Notes: generated by a model not told the origin, from the letters alone. Shown: positions 16,963 through 26,183, counted from the first letter of the stretch. The stretch: DNA of 64,000 nt from Pseudomonadota bacterium (GCA_023419375.1 JAEZYD010000006.1:117378-181377), one strand, 5' to 3'. Translations and numbers: made by a program.

Positions 16963-17301
16963 TTACTGCCTGAACGGGCTGCGCTGCTTGGGCACAGACC
17001 TGTATTGCGGGTCTTCGGGGCTTACATCCGTATCAAGGCCGTTCATGCGGCGAAACTGCTGCATGCGCAGTTTTTGCATGTTCACCATGACATCGGGTCG
17101 ATTTTGATAATAGAGCATGCGCTGGGTGTTGTTTGACCCGTACACAGGGTAGCGCAACTGATCTTCCACGCTCACGCCCTGAGGCTGCGAATCGCTCTCG
17201 CTGGAGGAGCCCGCGCCGATGTCCTTGGGGCCGCAACCGCCCAGTCCGCCCACGGCGGCCAGCAGTAGCACAAAAAGGCAGGCAACGGATTTTCTGTTCA
17301 T
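16963..17301 (-). CDS. Small lipoprotein of unknown function
   Basis: A 112-residue product starting MNRKSVACLFVLLLAAVGGLGGC. The lipobox L-G-G-C puts the lipidated cysteine at residue 23. A short Ser/Gly/Asp linker follows, then a polar region DQLRYPVYGSNNTQRMLYY and a Met/Arg-rich helix MQKLRMQQFRRMNGLD. The residue after the cysteine is glycine, so export to the outer membrane is possible. No domain was recognised. It precedes the YdjM-type gene by three bases. Confidence 0.7.
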   Translation of the reverse strand: MNRKSVACLFVLLLAAVGGLGGCGPKDIGAGSSSESDSQPQGVSVEDQLRYPVYGSNNTQRMLYYQNRPDVMVNMQKLRMQQFRRMNGLDTDVSPEDPQYRSVPKQRSPFRQ

Positions 17302-17585
17302 AGGAATAGTATAGCTGTGTCGCAAAAACTCTGCAACAGGGGCGGAGGCGCTCGCCTGCGGGCACATCCGGAAGCCTGCGGGCGAACGCTGGCCGCGAGG
17401 GATATCTGCCGCTGCGACGTGACGGTGTTGCCACCTCCGCCCGCGCGTATCCTTATGCCACGGCATGCACCTGCGGGCTTGCCTTGCAGAAAAACTCAGG
17501 GTATGTAGCACGTTCAACACTTGTCCTTTTTTATTCAAGCGTTGTCCGGATTTGTCCGGCTACGACAATTTATACAGGAGTCGCC

Positions 17586-18227
17586 ATGCGTACACCCAAT
17601 TGCGGCATCACCCCCGAAGGCTGGCCCTGCATCGGCCTTACCGCGCTCAGCGCGCTGGTTTTTGCCTGCATGGGCTGGTGGCTTCTGGCTGTTATTTTTC
17701 TGGCCCTCTGCTGGTTCAGCATGCACTTTTTCCGCGATCCCGAGCGGGTGGTGCCACAGGGCGAGGGGCTTGCCGTAAGCCCTGCGGACGGCAAGGTTAT
17801 CCGCATTGAGGAACGCCCAGACCCCTTCACCGATGAGCCCAAACTGTGCATCAGCATCTTTATGAATGTGTTCAGCGTGCACGTGAACCGCGCCCCCGTG
17901 GCGGGAACTGTTGAAAGTATCCGTTATTTCCCCGGCGCGTTTGTCAATGCCGCTTTTGACAAGGCCTCCACGCACAATGAGCGCTGCGCCTACAGCATGC
18001 GCGATGCGGACGGCAACCCCTGGACCATGGTGCAGATTGCCGGGCTTATCGCCCGCCGCATTGTCTGCCGCGTTGACGAGGGCGACGCCCTTGCCCGGGG
18101 GGAGCGCTACGGCATGATCCGCTTTGGTTCGCGAGTTGACCTTTACCTTCCTCAGGGATATGTTGCGGCCACACGCATCGGCGAACAGGTCTTCGCCGGG
18201 CAGAGCGTGGTGGCCAGAGCGAAGTAG
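17586..18227 (+). CDS. psd: Phosphatidylserine decarboxylase proenzyme
   Basis: Converts phosphatidylserine to phosphatidylethanolamine. It is a 213-residue short-form (PSD-A) enzyme that self-cleaves to make a pyruvoyl group. The cleavage motif is in YGMIRFGSRVDLYLP, with the serine of F-G-S near residue 185. Other family blocks are FFRDPERVVPQGEGLAVSPA, ISIFMNVFSVHVNRAPVAG and YFPGAFVNAAFDKAS. Two hydrophobic helices near the N-terminus anchor it. The ATG at 17586 has CAGGAG seven bases upstream. It is followed by pssA 62 bases downstream, which makes its substrate. Confidence 0.94.
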   Translation: MRTPNCGITPEGWPCIGLTALSALVFACMGWWLLAVIFLALCWFSMHFFRDPERVVPQGEGLAVSPADGKVIRIEERPDPFTDEPKLCISIFMNVFSVHVNRAPVAGTVESIRYFPGAFVNAAFDKASTHNERCAYSMRDADGNPWTMVQIAGLIARRIVCRVDEGDALARGERYGMIRFGSRVDLYLPQGYVAATRIGEQVFAGQSVVARAK

Positions 18228-18289
18228 CACAGCCGAAAAACGCGCCCCAAAAGCCGACAGACAGGCACTTAGTTTAGTAAAGATGGTGA

Positions 18290-19054
18290 ATGATGGCCCC
18301 GGAAGTTAAAAAGCCGCGCAAGGGAGTATACCTCCTGCCGAACATGATCACGACGTTGAGCATGTTTCTCGGCTTTTTGTCCATGGTATGGGCCGTGCAG
18401 GGGCGTTTTGAATCGGCCTGCTTCGCCATCCTGCTCTCTGCCGTCATGGACGGTCTGGACGGCAAGGTTGCCCGCCTCACCAATACGGCCAGCGAGTTCG
18501 GCGTTCAGTACGATTCGCTTTCCGACCTTGTGGCCTTTGGCATTGCCCCGGCCATGCTCATGTGGCAGTGGGAGCTTTCGGCCCTTGGCCGCATGGGGCT
18601 TGCCGCCGCCTTCATTTACGCTGCCTGCGGCGCTTTGCGCCTTGCGCGCTTTAATGTGAGCACCGCGGCTGTGGGCAAACGCTTTTTCATCGGTCTGCCC
18701 ATTCCTGCGGGCGGCTGCACTGTTGTGACCTTTGTTTTTTGCGCCGCGCATTTTCCTGCCGCCATGGCTTCGGCCCTGCCCTACATGACCCTTGTTCTCG
18801 CCATTGGCGTTGGGGTTTTGATGGTCAGCAAGGTGCGCTATTTTTCCTTTAAGGAATATGATTTCCTGCGCGCCCATCCCATCCACACCATGCTTTTCTT
18901 CCTGCTTGTGCTCGGAACGGTCATTTCCTTTCCGCGCGTCATGGGATTTGTGCTTTGCGCCGTCTACATCATTGGCGGCATTGTCTACACCTTCGTCATC
19001 CTTCCCCGCCGCAATCGTCAGCTACTACGCGCCCTATCGCCCCAGAGCGATTGA
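18290..19054 (+). CDS. pssA: CDP-diacylglycerol-serine O-phosphatidyltransferase
   Basis: Makes phosphatidylserine from CDP-diacylglycerol and serine, feeding psd just upstream. The 254-residue membrane protein has the CDP-alcohol phosphotransferase signature, D-G-x-x-A-R with two later aspartates, in DGLDGKVARLTNTASEFGVQ and YDSLSD near residue 55. About eight hydrophobic helices follow. Two consecutive ATG codons (18290 and 18293) are possible starts. psd-pssA is a common pairing and the two are probably cotranscribed. Confidence 0.93.
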   Translation: MMAPEVKKPRKGVYLLPNMITTLSMFLGFLSMVWAVQGRFESACFAILLSAVMDGLDGKVARLTNTASEFGVQYDSLSDLVAFGIAPAMLMWQWELSALGRMGLAAAFIYAACGALRLARFNVSTAAVGKRFFIGLPIPAGGCTVVTFVFCAAHFPAAMASALPYMTLVLAIGVGVLMVSKVRYFSFKEYDFLRAHPIHTMLFFLLVLGTVISFPRVMGFVLCAVYIIGGIVYTFVILPRRNRQLLRALSPQSD

Positions 19055-19169
19055 GGTTGCGTAACGGTTGCCGCCCCCTAAGGGCGGAAACGCTCCCCTG
19101 GACAGCCGCCCTTTACGGTGGCCGTTATGCAAGATATAGCCATCTTTGTCAGAACCAGAGGAGTTTGTC

Positions 19170-20717
19170 ATGAACAACCGCGTCTATTTTTTCGATACCA
19201 CTTTGCGTGATGGCGAGCAGTCGCCCGGCGCCACCATGAACTTGCAGGAAAAACTGCGTGTAGCCCACCAGCTTGAAGTGCTCGGCGTGGACATTATGGA
19301 AGCGGGTTTTCCCGCCTCCAGCCCCGGCGATTTTGAGTCTGTGCAGCGCATTGCTGCCCAGGCTGGCGACATTCAGGTGGCGGGCCTTGCCCGTTGCGTC
19401 CCCAATGACATCGACCGTTGCTGGGAAGCCGTGAAAGTGGCTAAAAATCCCCGCATCCATATCTTTTTGTCCACGTCTCCTCTGCACATGAAGCACAAGT
19501 TGCGCAAAGACCCCGAAGACGTTCTTGCCATGATCGTCGAGGGCGTCAAGCGTTGCGCCACATATACCAGCAACGTGGAATTTTCCCTTGAGGATTTTTC
19601 GCGCACCGAAGGCGATTTTGCCTGCCGCGTGGTCGAGGCCGCCATCAAGGCCGGGGCCAGCACCATCAATCTGCCCGATACCGTGGGCTATGCCGAGCCG
19701 CAGGAATACGCCGCGCTGCTTGACCACGTCATCAGGAACACGCCCAACAGCGACAAGGCCATCTTCAGCGTGCACTGCCACAACGACCTCGGCCTTGCCG
19801 TGGCCAACACCTTGGCCGCCTTCCGCGTGGGGGTGCGTCAGGCAGAAGTTACGCTGTGCGGCATAGGCGAACGCGCCGGCAACGCCGCCCTTGAAGAAGT
19901 GGTCATGAACCTGCGTGTGCGCCACGATTATTTCCAGCTCGAGCACAACATCGTCACCGAGCAGCTTTACCCCTCGTGCCGTCTGCTTTCCATGACCATT
20001 GGTCAGCCCATTGCCAACAACAAGGCCATTGTGGGGGCCAACGCCTTTGCGCACGAGTCGGGCATCCATCAGGACGGCATGCTCAAGAACCGCGAAACCT
20101 ACGAAATCATGACCCCGCAGTCTGTGGGCCGCACCGAGAGCAATCTTGTGATCGGCAAGCACTCTGGCCGCAACGCCGTGCGCAACAAGTTTGAGAGCAT
20201 GGGCTACAAGCTGGACGATGAGCAGCTCAACCTCGTGTTTGAAGCTGTGAAGCAGCTGGCCGACCGCAAGAAAACCCTGCACGATGATGACCTCATGGCC
20301 CTTGTGCAGGAAGAAGTCTACCGCATGCCCGATCTTTTCCGCCTGCGCCATGTGAGCGTGCAGAGCTCCGATGCTGGCGGCGTGCCGCCCACGGCTGCCG
20401 TCATCATGGACATCAAGGGGATTGAAAGCAGCGGCGCTGGCTTTGGCGTTGGCCCCGTGGACGCCCTGTTCAACGTGATCGCCGACATGGTGGGCCGCCA
20501 GCCGGAGCTTGAGCAGTACGCCATCAACGCCATCACCGGCGGCACCGATGCCCAGGGCGAAGTGACCGTGCGCCTGCGCGAGGGTGAAGTGAGCGCCGTG
20601 GGGCGCGGTACCCATCCGGATATTTTTGTTGCCAGCGCACGTGCGTACGTCAACGCCCTTAACCACCTGTTCAAGAAGGAACAGGAAGGGCCAAGGCTGC
20701 ACTGCCAGCACGATTAA
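19170..20717 (+). CDS. leuA: 2-Isopropylmalate synthase
   Basis: Condenses acetyl-CoA with 2-oxoisovalerate, the committed step to leucine. The 515-residue product has the HMGL-like catalytic start FFDTTLRDGEQSPGATMN, the metal-binding VHCHNDLGLAVANTLAA, GIGERAGNAALEEV, and the hinge GANAFAHESGIHQDGMLKN. The C-terminal LeuA regulatory dimer domain (about 385-510) suggests leucine feedback. GAGGAG seven bases before the ATG at 19170 decides the start over one at 19146. It heads the leucine gene group; leuC, leuD and leuB follow in order on the same strand. Confidence 0.96.
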   Translation: MNNRVYFFDTTLRDGEQSPGATMNLQEKLRVAHQLEVLGVDIMEAGFPASSPGDFESVQRIAAQAGDIQVAGLARCVPNDIDRCWEAVKVAKNPRIHIFLSTSPLHMKHKLRKDPEDVLAMIVEGVKRCATYTSNVEFSLEDFSRTEGDFACRVVEAAIKAGASTINLPDTVGYAEPQEYAALLDHVIRNTPNSDKAIFSVHCHNDLGLAVANTLAAFRVGVRQAEVTLCGIGERAGNAALEEVVMNLRVRHDYFQLEHNIVTEQLYPSCRLLSMTIGQPIANNKAIVGANAFAHESGIHQDGMLKNRETYEIMTPQSVGRTESNLVIGKHSGRNAVRNKFESMGYKLDDEQLNLVFEAVKQLADRKKTLHDDDLMALVQEEVYRMPDLFRLRHVSVQSSDAGGVPPTAAVIMDIKGIESSGAGFGVGPVDALFNVIADMVGRQPELEQYAINAITGGTDAQGEVTVRLREGEVSAVGRGTHPDIFVASARAYVNALNHLFKKEQEGPRLHCQHD

Positions 20718-20774
20718 GGGCTGTTCCTCTGGTCTGCAACGGGTCTGACCGCCCCTCCCCGGGGCGGCGGGCCT

Positions 20775-20902
20775 GTGGAGCCAGGACGCACCCTCGCCGC
20801 GCGGGCAACGCCTGTGCTGGCCAAATAAAAAAACAGGCGCTGGATTTTTGCCGCGCCTTACGAAACACCGTATTCGCCGCGCCCCCCTCGGTGGAGCCAG
20901 GA
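20775..20902. repeat. Short direct repeat in the leuA-leuC gap
   Basis: GTGGAGCCAGGA occurs at 20775-20786 and again at 20891-20902, the second just before the leuC ribosome-binding site. The 200-base gap has no open frame of note. Confidence 0.5.
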
Positions 20903-20917
20903 TGAAAGGAGTAGATC

Positions 20918-22180
20918 ATGCCACAGACGCTTGCGCAAAAAATTTTGCAAGCCCACACAGACGAAGTTGTGGAACAGGACGGCCAGATTGTTCAGTGCCG
21001 CGTGTCGCTGGTGCTCGCCAACGACATCACCGGGCCGCTGGCCATTAAATCTTTCAAGGGAATGGGCGCGGAAAAGGTTTTTGACAAAGACAAGATCGCT
21101 CTGGTCATGGATCACTTTACGCCGCAAAAAGATATTGATTCCGCCAATCAGGTCATGGTGACGCGCAAGTTCGCCGAAGAGCAGAACATCACCCACTATT
21201 ATGAAGGCGGCGACTGCGGCGTGGAACACACCCTGCTGCCCGAGCAGGGCCTTGTGGGCCCCGGTGATGTGGTCATCGGCGCAGACAGCCACACCTGCAC
21301 CTACGGCGGCATCGGCGCTTTTGCCACGGGCATGGGCTCCACCGATATCGCCGCCGCAATGGCGCTGGGTGAAACCTGGTTCAAGGTGCCTTCCACCATC
21401 CGCGTGAACATCAACGGCCAGATGCCCAAGTGGCTGCGCGGCAAGGATCTCATGCTCATGCTCATCGGCGCTATCGGCGTGGACGGCGCTCTCTACAAGG
21501 CCCTGGAATTCGGCGGCTCTGTGGTGGACGACCTTTCTGTTGAAGGCCGCCTGTGCATGGCGAACATGGCTATCGAAGCGGGCGGCAAGGTGGGCCTGTT
21601 TGCGGTGGACGCCAAGACTCGCGCCTATTGCGCGGAGCACAAGCGCCCCGGCCTGACGCAGGATCTGGCCGCAGACCCCGGCGCGGTTTACGAGCGCGTG
21701 GTCAATATCGACGTGACCGGCAAGGAGCCTGTGGTGGCCTGCCCGCACCTGCCCTCCAACGTCAAGCCCGTCTCCGAGGTGCGCGATACGCCCATCCAGC
21801 AGGTGGTTATTGGCTCCTGCACCAATGGCCGCATCAGCGACATGCGCGATGCCGCCGAAGTGCTGCGGGGCCGCAAGGTTGCCAAGCACCTGCGCTGCAT
21901 TGTGTTGCCCTCCACGCCCACGGTGTGGAAGCAGTGCCTCAAGGAAGGCCTCATTGAAACCTTCATGGAATCCGGCTGCGTGGTCGGCCCCTGCACATGC
22001 GGCCCCTGCCTTGGCGGTCACATGGGTATCTTGGGCGATGGCGAACGCGCCGTGGCCACCACCAACCGTAACTTCAAGGGCCGCATGGGCAGCCTGAGTT
22101 CCGAGGTTTATCTGGCAAGCCCCATCGTGGCAGCCGCTTCGGCCATTGCGGGTTGCGTGGCCGGGCCTGATCAGCTGTAG
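20918..22180 (+). CDS. leuC: 3-Isopropylmalate dehydratase large subunit
   Basis: The aconitase-family subunit that isomerises 2- to 3-isopropylmalate with LeuD. The 420-residue length is the short LeuC type shared by archaea and many anaerobes. Cluster ligands are visible in VVIGSCTNGRISDMRDA (about residue 300) and VVGPCTCGPCLGGHMG (about 360). Substrate and fold motifs include GADSHTCTYGGIGAFATGMG and MDHFTPQKD. AAAGGAG lies seven bases before the ATG. leuD follows 69 bases after the stop. Confidence 0.96.
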   Translation: MPQTLAQKILQAHTDEVVEQDGQIVQCRVSLVLANDITGPLAIKSFKGMGAEKVFDKDKIALVMDHFTPQKDIDSANQVMVTRKFAEEQNITHYYEGGDCGVEHTLLPEQGLVGPGDVVIGADSHTCTYGGIGAFATGMGSTDIAAAMALGETWFKVPSTIRVNINGQMPKWLRGKDLMLMLIGAIGVDGALYKALEFGGSVVDDLSVEGRLCMANMAIEAGGKVGLFAVDAKTRAYCAEHKRPGLTQDLAADPGAVYERVVNIDVTGKEPVVACPHLPSNVKPVSEVRDTPIQQVVIGSCTNGRISDMRDAAEVLRGRKVAKHLRCIVLPSTPTVWKQCLKEGLIETFMESGCVVGPCTCGPCLGGHMGILGDGERAVATTNRNFKGRMGSLSSEVYLASPIVAAASAIAGCVAGPDQL

Positions 22181-22249
22181 GCAGCACACATCAGCACCTG
22201 TCTGCGCCCTGGCTCACCGCGCCCGGCGCAGAGAAAGAAGGACAGCCTC

Positions 22250-22741
22250 ATGAATTACAAAGGTAAGGCCCACAAAGTGGGCGAGCACATTGATACGGAC
22301 GCCATCATTCCCGCGCGTTTTCTGGTGACCACCGATTCCAAAAAGCTGGGCGAAAACTGCATGTCCGGCCTTGAACCCGACTGGGTCAAGCGCGTGACCC
22401 CCGGCGACATTATGGTCGCGGGCCGCAACTTCGGCTGCGGTTCCTCCCGTGAACACGCGCCCATAGCCATTCTTGGCGCGGGTATGCACGTGGTCATTGG
22501 TCACAGCTTTGCGCGCATTTTTTACCGCAATTCCTTCAATATGGGCCTGCTGCTCATGGAAGTGGGCGATGACGTGGACAAGATCAATGACGGCGACGAG
22601 CTGGAAATCGATGCCGCCACCGGCGTTATCCGCGATCTGACCAACGGCGCGCAGATAACCTGCCCCCCGCTGCCCAAGTCCATGGCCGCTATTCTGGATA
22701 AGGGCGGGCTTGTTGGCTATGTCAAGGAACGCTTGGCCTAA
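22250..22741 (+). CDS. leuD: 3-Isopropylmalate dehydratase small subunit
   Basis: The 163-residue swivel subunit of isopropylmalate isomerase. Family segments are HIDTDAIIPARFL near residue 14, VAGRNFGCGSSREHAPIAIL near 56, and SFARIFYRNSFNMGL near 88. It has the short LeuD form matching the short LeuC. AGAAGG is eight bases before the ATG. After the stop comes a 315-base gap with two related stem-loops before leuB. Confidence 0.96.
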   Translation: MNYKGKAHKVGEHIDTDAIIPARFLVTTDSKKLGENCMSGLEPDWVKRVTPGDIMVAGRNFGCGSSREHAPIAILGAGMHVVIGHSFARIFYRNSFNMGLLLMEVGDDVDKINDGDELEIDAATGVIRDLTNGAQITCPPLPKSMAAILDKGGLVGYVKERLA

Positions 22742-22768
22742 ATTGGCCTTTTGCCCTCTGGCTGCGTT

Positions 22769-22832
22769 AGATAATCCTTTTTACTCCGGTCGAGTACCAT
22801 GAGAGTACACTCCCTGCGTAAAAGGATTATCT
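22769..22832. repeat. Stem-loop element 1 between leuD and leuB
   Basis: AGATAATCCTTTTTAC (22769-22784) pairs with GTAAAAGGATTATCT (22818-22832), with one bulged T. Its loop carries CTCCGGTCGAGTACC and GAGAGTACACTCC, closely matched in element 2. No T-run follows on the plus strand. The gap from 22742 to 23056 otherwise has no gene. Confidence 0.75.
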
Positions 22833-22895
22833 GCCTTGCCTGAGAACAAAAACCCAATTTTTACAGAATATTTTTGGCCAGGCCTGCGTCAAAGT

Positions 22896-22954
22896 GGGCT
22901 TTTGCCTCCAGTCGAATACCTAAGAGTATACTCCTGTCGGCAAACCCCATTTTT
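22896..22954 (+). repeat. Stem-loop element 2 between leuD and leuB, terminator-like
   Basis: GGGCTTTTGCC pairs with GGCAAACCCC and is followed by ATTTTT, so it could end leuACD transcripts. The loop CTCCAGTCGAATACC plus AAGAGTATACTCC is a near copy of the loop of element 1, while the stems differ. GAGTATACTC in it is a perfect palindrome. Confidence 0.65.
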
Positions 22955-23056
22955 CCTTGTTCTGGCGCAAAAATCTTCATGTAAAAAAAGAGCTGGTAAT
23001 CGGCTAATTATAAGAAAATATGCATCAACAGACAGCATTGAGTTCAAGGATATTTT

Positions 23057-24130
23057 ATGAAAAAGACCATCTGCCTCTTGCCGGGTGACGGCATCGGCCC
23101 GGAGATTCTGGCCGAAGGTGTTAAGGTTTTGAAGGCCGCCGCAGAAAAGTTCGGCCACGAATTTATTTTCGACACCGCCCACATTGGCGGTTCCGCCATT
23201 GATGCGGCTGGCGACCCCCTGCCGGAAGAAACCGTGCGCAAGTGCCGCAATGCCGATGCCGTATTTCTGGCGGCTGTGGGCGGCCCCAAGTGGGACGCTC
23301 TCGCGCCCGAAAAACGCCCGGAAAAAGGCCTGTTGCGCATCCGCAAGGAGCTTGAGCTTTTTGCCAACCTGCGCCCGGCCATGCTGCTGCCCGAACTGGC
23401 AGGCGCGTGCCTGCTGCGTGCCGACATCGCCGCCAAGGGCCTTGACCTTGTGGTTGTGCGCGAACTGACCGGCGACATCTATTTTGGCGAGCCGCGCGGG
23501 CAGGAAATGCGCGACGGCCTGCGCACCGGCTACAACACCATGGTGTACAACGAGGAAGAAATCCGCCGTATTGCCACGGTGGCCTTTGAAACGGCCCGCA
23601 AACGCCGCAACAAGGTCTGCTCTGTGGAAAAGAGCAACGTGCTGGAAACCTCGCGCCTGTGGAAGGAAGTGGTCATTGAAACGCACCGCCAGTATACGGA
23701 TGTGGAACTGACCCACATGTACGTGGACAATGCCGCCATGCAGCTTGTGCGCGATCCTTCGCAGTTTGACGTGATCCTCACGGGCAATATTTTTGGCGAT
23801 ATCCTGTCGGACGAAGCCTCGGTCATCACCGGTTCGCTGGGCATGCTGCCCTCGGCCTCCATGGGCGCTGCAGGCCCCGGCCTGTTTGAACCCATCCATG
23901 GCTCTGCCCCCGACATCGCGGGGCAGAACAAGGCTAATCCCCTTGCCACCATTCTTTCCGGGGCCATGATGCTGCGCCTTGGCTTTGATATGGGCAAGGA
24001 AGCCGATGCCATCGAGGCGGCAGTGCGCACGGCTTTGGCCGATGGTTTCCGCACTGGCGACATTATGGAACCCGGCAAAACCCTGCTGGGTTGCAAAGAA
24101 ATGGGCGACAAGGTTGTGGAGCGGCTCTAG
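23057..24130 (+). CDS. leuB: 3-Isopropylmalate dehydrogenase
   Basis: NAD-dependent oxidative decarboxylation of 3-isopropylmalate, the third leucine-specific step. The 357-residue product has LLPGDGIGPEILAEGVKVL at the N-terminus, AVGGPKWD near 75, the arginine-containing substrate site VVVRELTGDIYFGEPRG near 134, catalytic Tyr/Lys in GYNTMVYNEEEI and SVEKSNVLETSRLWKEVV, and metal-binding aspartates in NIFGDILSDEASVITGSLGM. Length is usual. It ends 20 bases before a strong terminator. The 315-base leader with stem-loops suggests separate control from leuACD. Confidence 0.96.
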   Translation: MKKTICLLPGDGIGPEILAEGVKVLKAAAEKFGHEFIFDTAHIGGSAIDAAGDPLPEETVRKCRNADAVFLAAVGGPKWDALAPEKRPEKGLLRIRKELELFANLRPAMLLPELAGACLLRADIAAKGLDLVVVRELTGDIYFGEPRGQEMRDGLRTGYNTMVYNEEEIRRIATVAFETARKRRNKVCSVEKSNVLETSRLWKEVVIETHRQYTDVELTHMYVDNAAMQLVRDPSQFDVILTGNIFGDILSDEASVITGSLGMLPSASMGAAGPGLFEPIHGSAPDIAGQNKANPLATILSGAMMLRLGFDMGKEADAIEAAVRTALADGFRTGDIMEPGKTLLGCKEMGDKVVERL

Positions 24131-24150
24131 CCGCTGCTCCGAACCATTTC

Positions 24151-24184
24151 AAAAGGCCGTCCGCACCATCGGGCGGCCTTTTGT
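24151..24184 (+). terminator. Rho-independent terminator after leuB
   Basis: AAAAGGCCGTCC pairs with GGGCGGCCTTTT around GCACCATC; the 3' arm supplies the T-run. Confidence 0.8.
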
Positions 24185-24230
24185 GGTTCTTACCATGCAG
24201 ATTTTTGCATAAGGGCATAGAGGCAGAATT

Positions 24231-25088
24231 ATGAAAGCGACCACAGGCAAGCTGAGCGACTGGGTAGTCAAAAGCGCGTGCGGCAGGGATTTTGAAACGC
24301 AGCTTCAGGATGTTGCAACCACAGGCCAGCACGGCGCGCCGCAGGTGCTGCGGGCCATGGCTCTGGGGGCCAATGGCTTTGCAGGGGCTCCGCAACAGGC
24401 GGATCTGGCGCTGGTTTTCGGCTGTTACAGGCCGTTCAGCACTCCCAATATTTTGCGCGAGGTGGCGTGGATTTTGGGTCGCCTTGGCATGGCCCACACC
24501 TGGCTGGAGAAAGAAAACTGCTGCGGCTTGCCCCTGATGCATCAGGTCGCGTCTGAGGACAGGCCGCAGATGGTAGAAGCCGCCCGGGGTTTTGTGCGGG
24601 GCAACAGCTCGGCGGCAGCGCAAAAGGGTGCATCCCGCCTCGCATATTGCTGCGCTGGCTGTGCGCACGTGGCCGAGTCGGTTGATGCCGGGGGCGATGT
24701 TTCCCACAGCTATATTCTTGATGTGCTGCTGGACGCCCTGAAAGGGCAGAGCTTGCGGATCAGGCCCTTGAATGTGGCCTATTTTGAAGGATGCCACACC
24801 TCGTACCGCAGGCATTTTCCGCAGACATCGTTGAACTGGCCCGCTTACAGGCAGTTTCTTGAAGGGGTGGAAGGGCTTGCCGTGCAGGATGTTGCGGGCG
24901 GCCTGTGCTGCAAAAATCAGCCAGAGCGTATTGTGGCGGCGGCGCTGGATGGCGGCGTTGACGCCCTTGTATGCGCCTGTTCCGGCTGTACTGTTGCCGT
25001 GCGCGGTGCTGGTCAGGGCAAGATCAGGGTTATGAGTTATACCGAATTGCTGGCCCGTGCCCTGGGGTATGAACCAAAAGGGCTGTAG
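24231..25088 (+). CDS. HdrB-like protein with two cysteine-rich (CCG) domains
   Basis: A 285-residue soluble protein with two CCG domains, as in heterodisulfide reductase subunit B and glycolate or lactate oxidase iron-sulfur subunits. First domain: VFGCYRPF, then NCCGLPL and YCCAGCAHV (about residues 62-145). Second domain: YFEGCHTSYRR, GGLCCKNQPE and CACSGCTVAV (about 180-265). These CX-CCG-CxxC sets usually bind a non-cubane or 4Fe-4S cluster and face a thiol or flavin partner. No ferredoxin domain is fused and no partner gene adjoins it, so its redox partner is unknown. Sulfate reducers carry many HdrB-like proteins. Confidence 0.75.
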   Translation: MKATTGKLSDWVVKSACGRDFETQLQDVATTGQHGAPQVLRAMALGANGFAGAPQQADLALVFGCYRPFSTPNILREVAWILGRLGMAHTWLEKENCCGLPLMHQVASEDRPQMVEAARGFVRGNSSAAAQKGASRLAYCCAGCAHVAESVDAGGDVSHSYILDVLLDALKGQSLRIRPLNVAYFEGCHTSYRRHFPQTSLNWPAYRQFLEGVEGLAVQDVAGGLCCKNQPERIVAAALDGGVDALVCACSGCTVAVRGAGQGKIRVMSYTELLARALGYEPKGL

Positions 25089-25107
25089 CGTTCTGGCAGC
25101 AGAAAAT

Positions 25108-25145
25108 AAAAAAGCGCGGCAAATTATGTTTGCCGCGCTTTTTTA
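25108..25145. terminator. Bidirectional terminator
   Basis: GCGCGGCAAA pairs with TTTGCCGCGC around TTATG. A-run and T-run flank it, so it can serve both the HdrB-like gene and the convergent DMT transporter, whose stop codon it touches. Confidence 0.85.
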
Positions 25146-26036
25146 TGCGTGTTTGTGGCGCTGAAACAAGGCTGTTATCTGCTTGCCCAGCATGACCAGG
25201 ATCACCGATGCGGCAATAAAGGCCACCCCTGCGACCAGCGACATGCTGAACGGCTCGCTGAACACCAGAATACCCACCACCACGGCGGTTACAGGCTCCA
25301 TAACGCCAAGGATGGATGTCAGCGTGGAGCCGATGCGCTGTACGGCAAGAATGAGGGTGAGGTTTGAAATTACGGCTGTCACCACGGCCAGCAGGGTTGC
25401 AAGCAGCAGTTCCCACCATGAGTGCAGGGGCTGGAACGAATCTGCCAATAGGGCGTTGGCCCCGGATATCGCGGCTCCAAAGGCCAGCACGTAAAAAGTC
25501 ATCACCAGGCCGCTCATGTTGGGTATGCGCGCGGCGTAAATAGCTGTGATGTACACGGCATTGCACAGGGCGGAAAGCAGAAGGAGGCCCACGGCCAGCA
25601 GGCTTGCCCCGCCCATGTCGCCATCGTTGCCGCCGCAGAGCAGATAAACGCCAGCGATTGCCAGCAGGATGGACAGGGCCGTGATCCACGAGAAGCGCTC
25701 GTGATAAAATACAACCATGATCAGCATGACCATGACGGGATAGGTGAATTGCAGCGTTGCCACAACACCGCTGGGCATATGTTTGAATCCCCAAAAAAAG
25801 AGCAGGGCAGCCATGGTGTACATGAAACTCATGCCGGCAAGCTTGCACAAATCTATGCCGCGCGCGCTGAATCTTTCGCCGCGCAAGGCAAGCACCATGC
25901 CCAACACCACTGTGGCAATGGCAAAGCGGTAGAACAGGGCGGAAGGCCCTGAAACGCCGCCATGCATCAGCGGTAGCGTGAACAGAGGGATAAGGCCAAA
26001 GGCCGCAGAAGAAATAATGCTGTAAAAAAAGCCCAT
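25143..26036 (-). CDS. DMT-superfamily (EamA) permease
   Basis: A 297-residue inner-membrane protein with ten hydrophobic helices and the duplicated EamA arrangement: first half MGFFYSIISSAAFGLIPLFT to about residue 140, second half to GKQITALFQRHKHA. The conserved LQFTYPVMVMLIMVVFY and GVMEPVTAVVVGILVFSE segments at equivalent positions in each half are typical. GAAGGA seven bases before the ATG at 26036 decides the start over an upstream one. The exported metabolite is unknown; amino acids or nucleobases are typical of the family. Confidence 0.85.
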   Translation of the reverse strand: MGFFYSIISSAAFGLIPLFTLPLMHGGVSGPSALFYRFAIATVVLGMVLALRGERFSARGIDLCKLAGMSFMYTMAALLFFWGFKHMPSGVVATLQFTYPVMVMLIMVVFYHERFSWITALSILLAIAGVYLLCGGNDGDMGGASLLAVGLLLLSALCNAVYITAIYAARIPNMSGLVMTFYVLAFGAAISGANALLADSFQPLHSWWELLLATLLAVVTAVISNLTLILAVQRIGSTLTSILGVMEPVTAVVVGILVFSEPFSMSLVAGVAFIAASVILVMLGKQITALFQRHKHA

Positions 26037-26113
26037 GACGTCCTTCTTGGTGGGGAATAACAAACAGATTCCATACCGAGGAAGCCGCAGTGTGGCAAGC
26101 TTGCACACGGCAT

Positions 26114-26146
26114 AAAAAAACGTCCCCGGTACATACCGGGGACGTT
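26114..26146 (-). terminator. Rho-independent terminator after rlpA
   Basis: On the minus strand ACGTCCCCGGTA pairs with TACCGGGGACGT and is followed by seven T. It begins about 38 bases after the rlpA stop. Confidence 0.88.
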
Positions 26147-26183
26147 CTCGCGCGTGTGCAGCGCGGAAGGTAGTATTGCGCTG

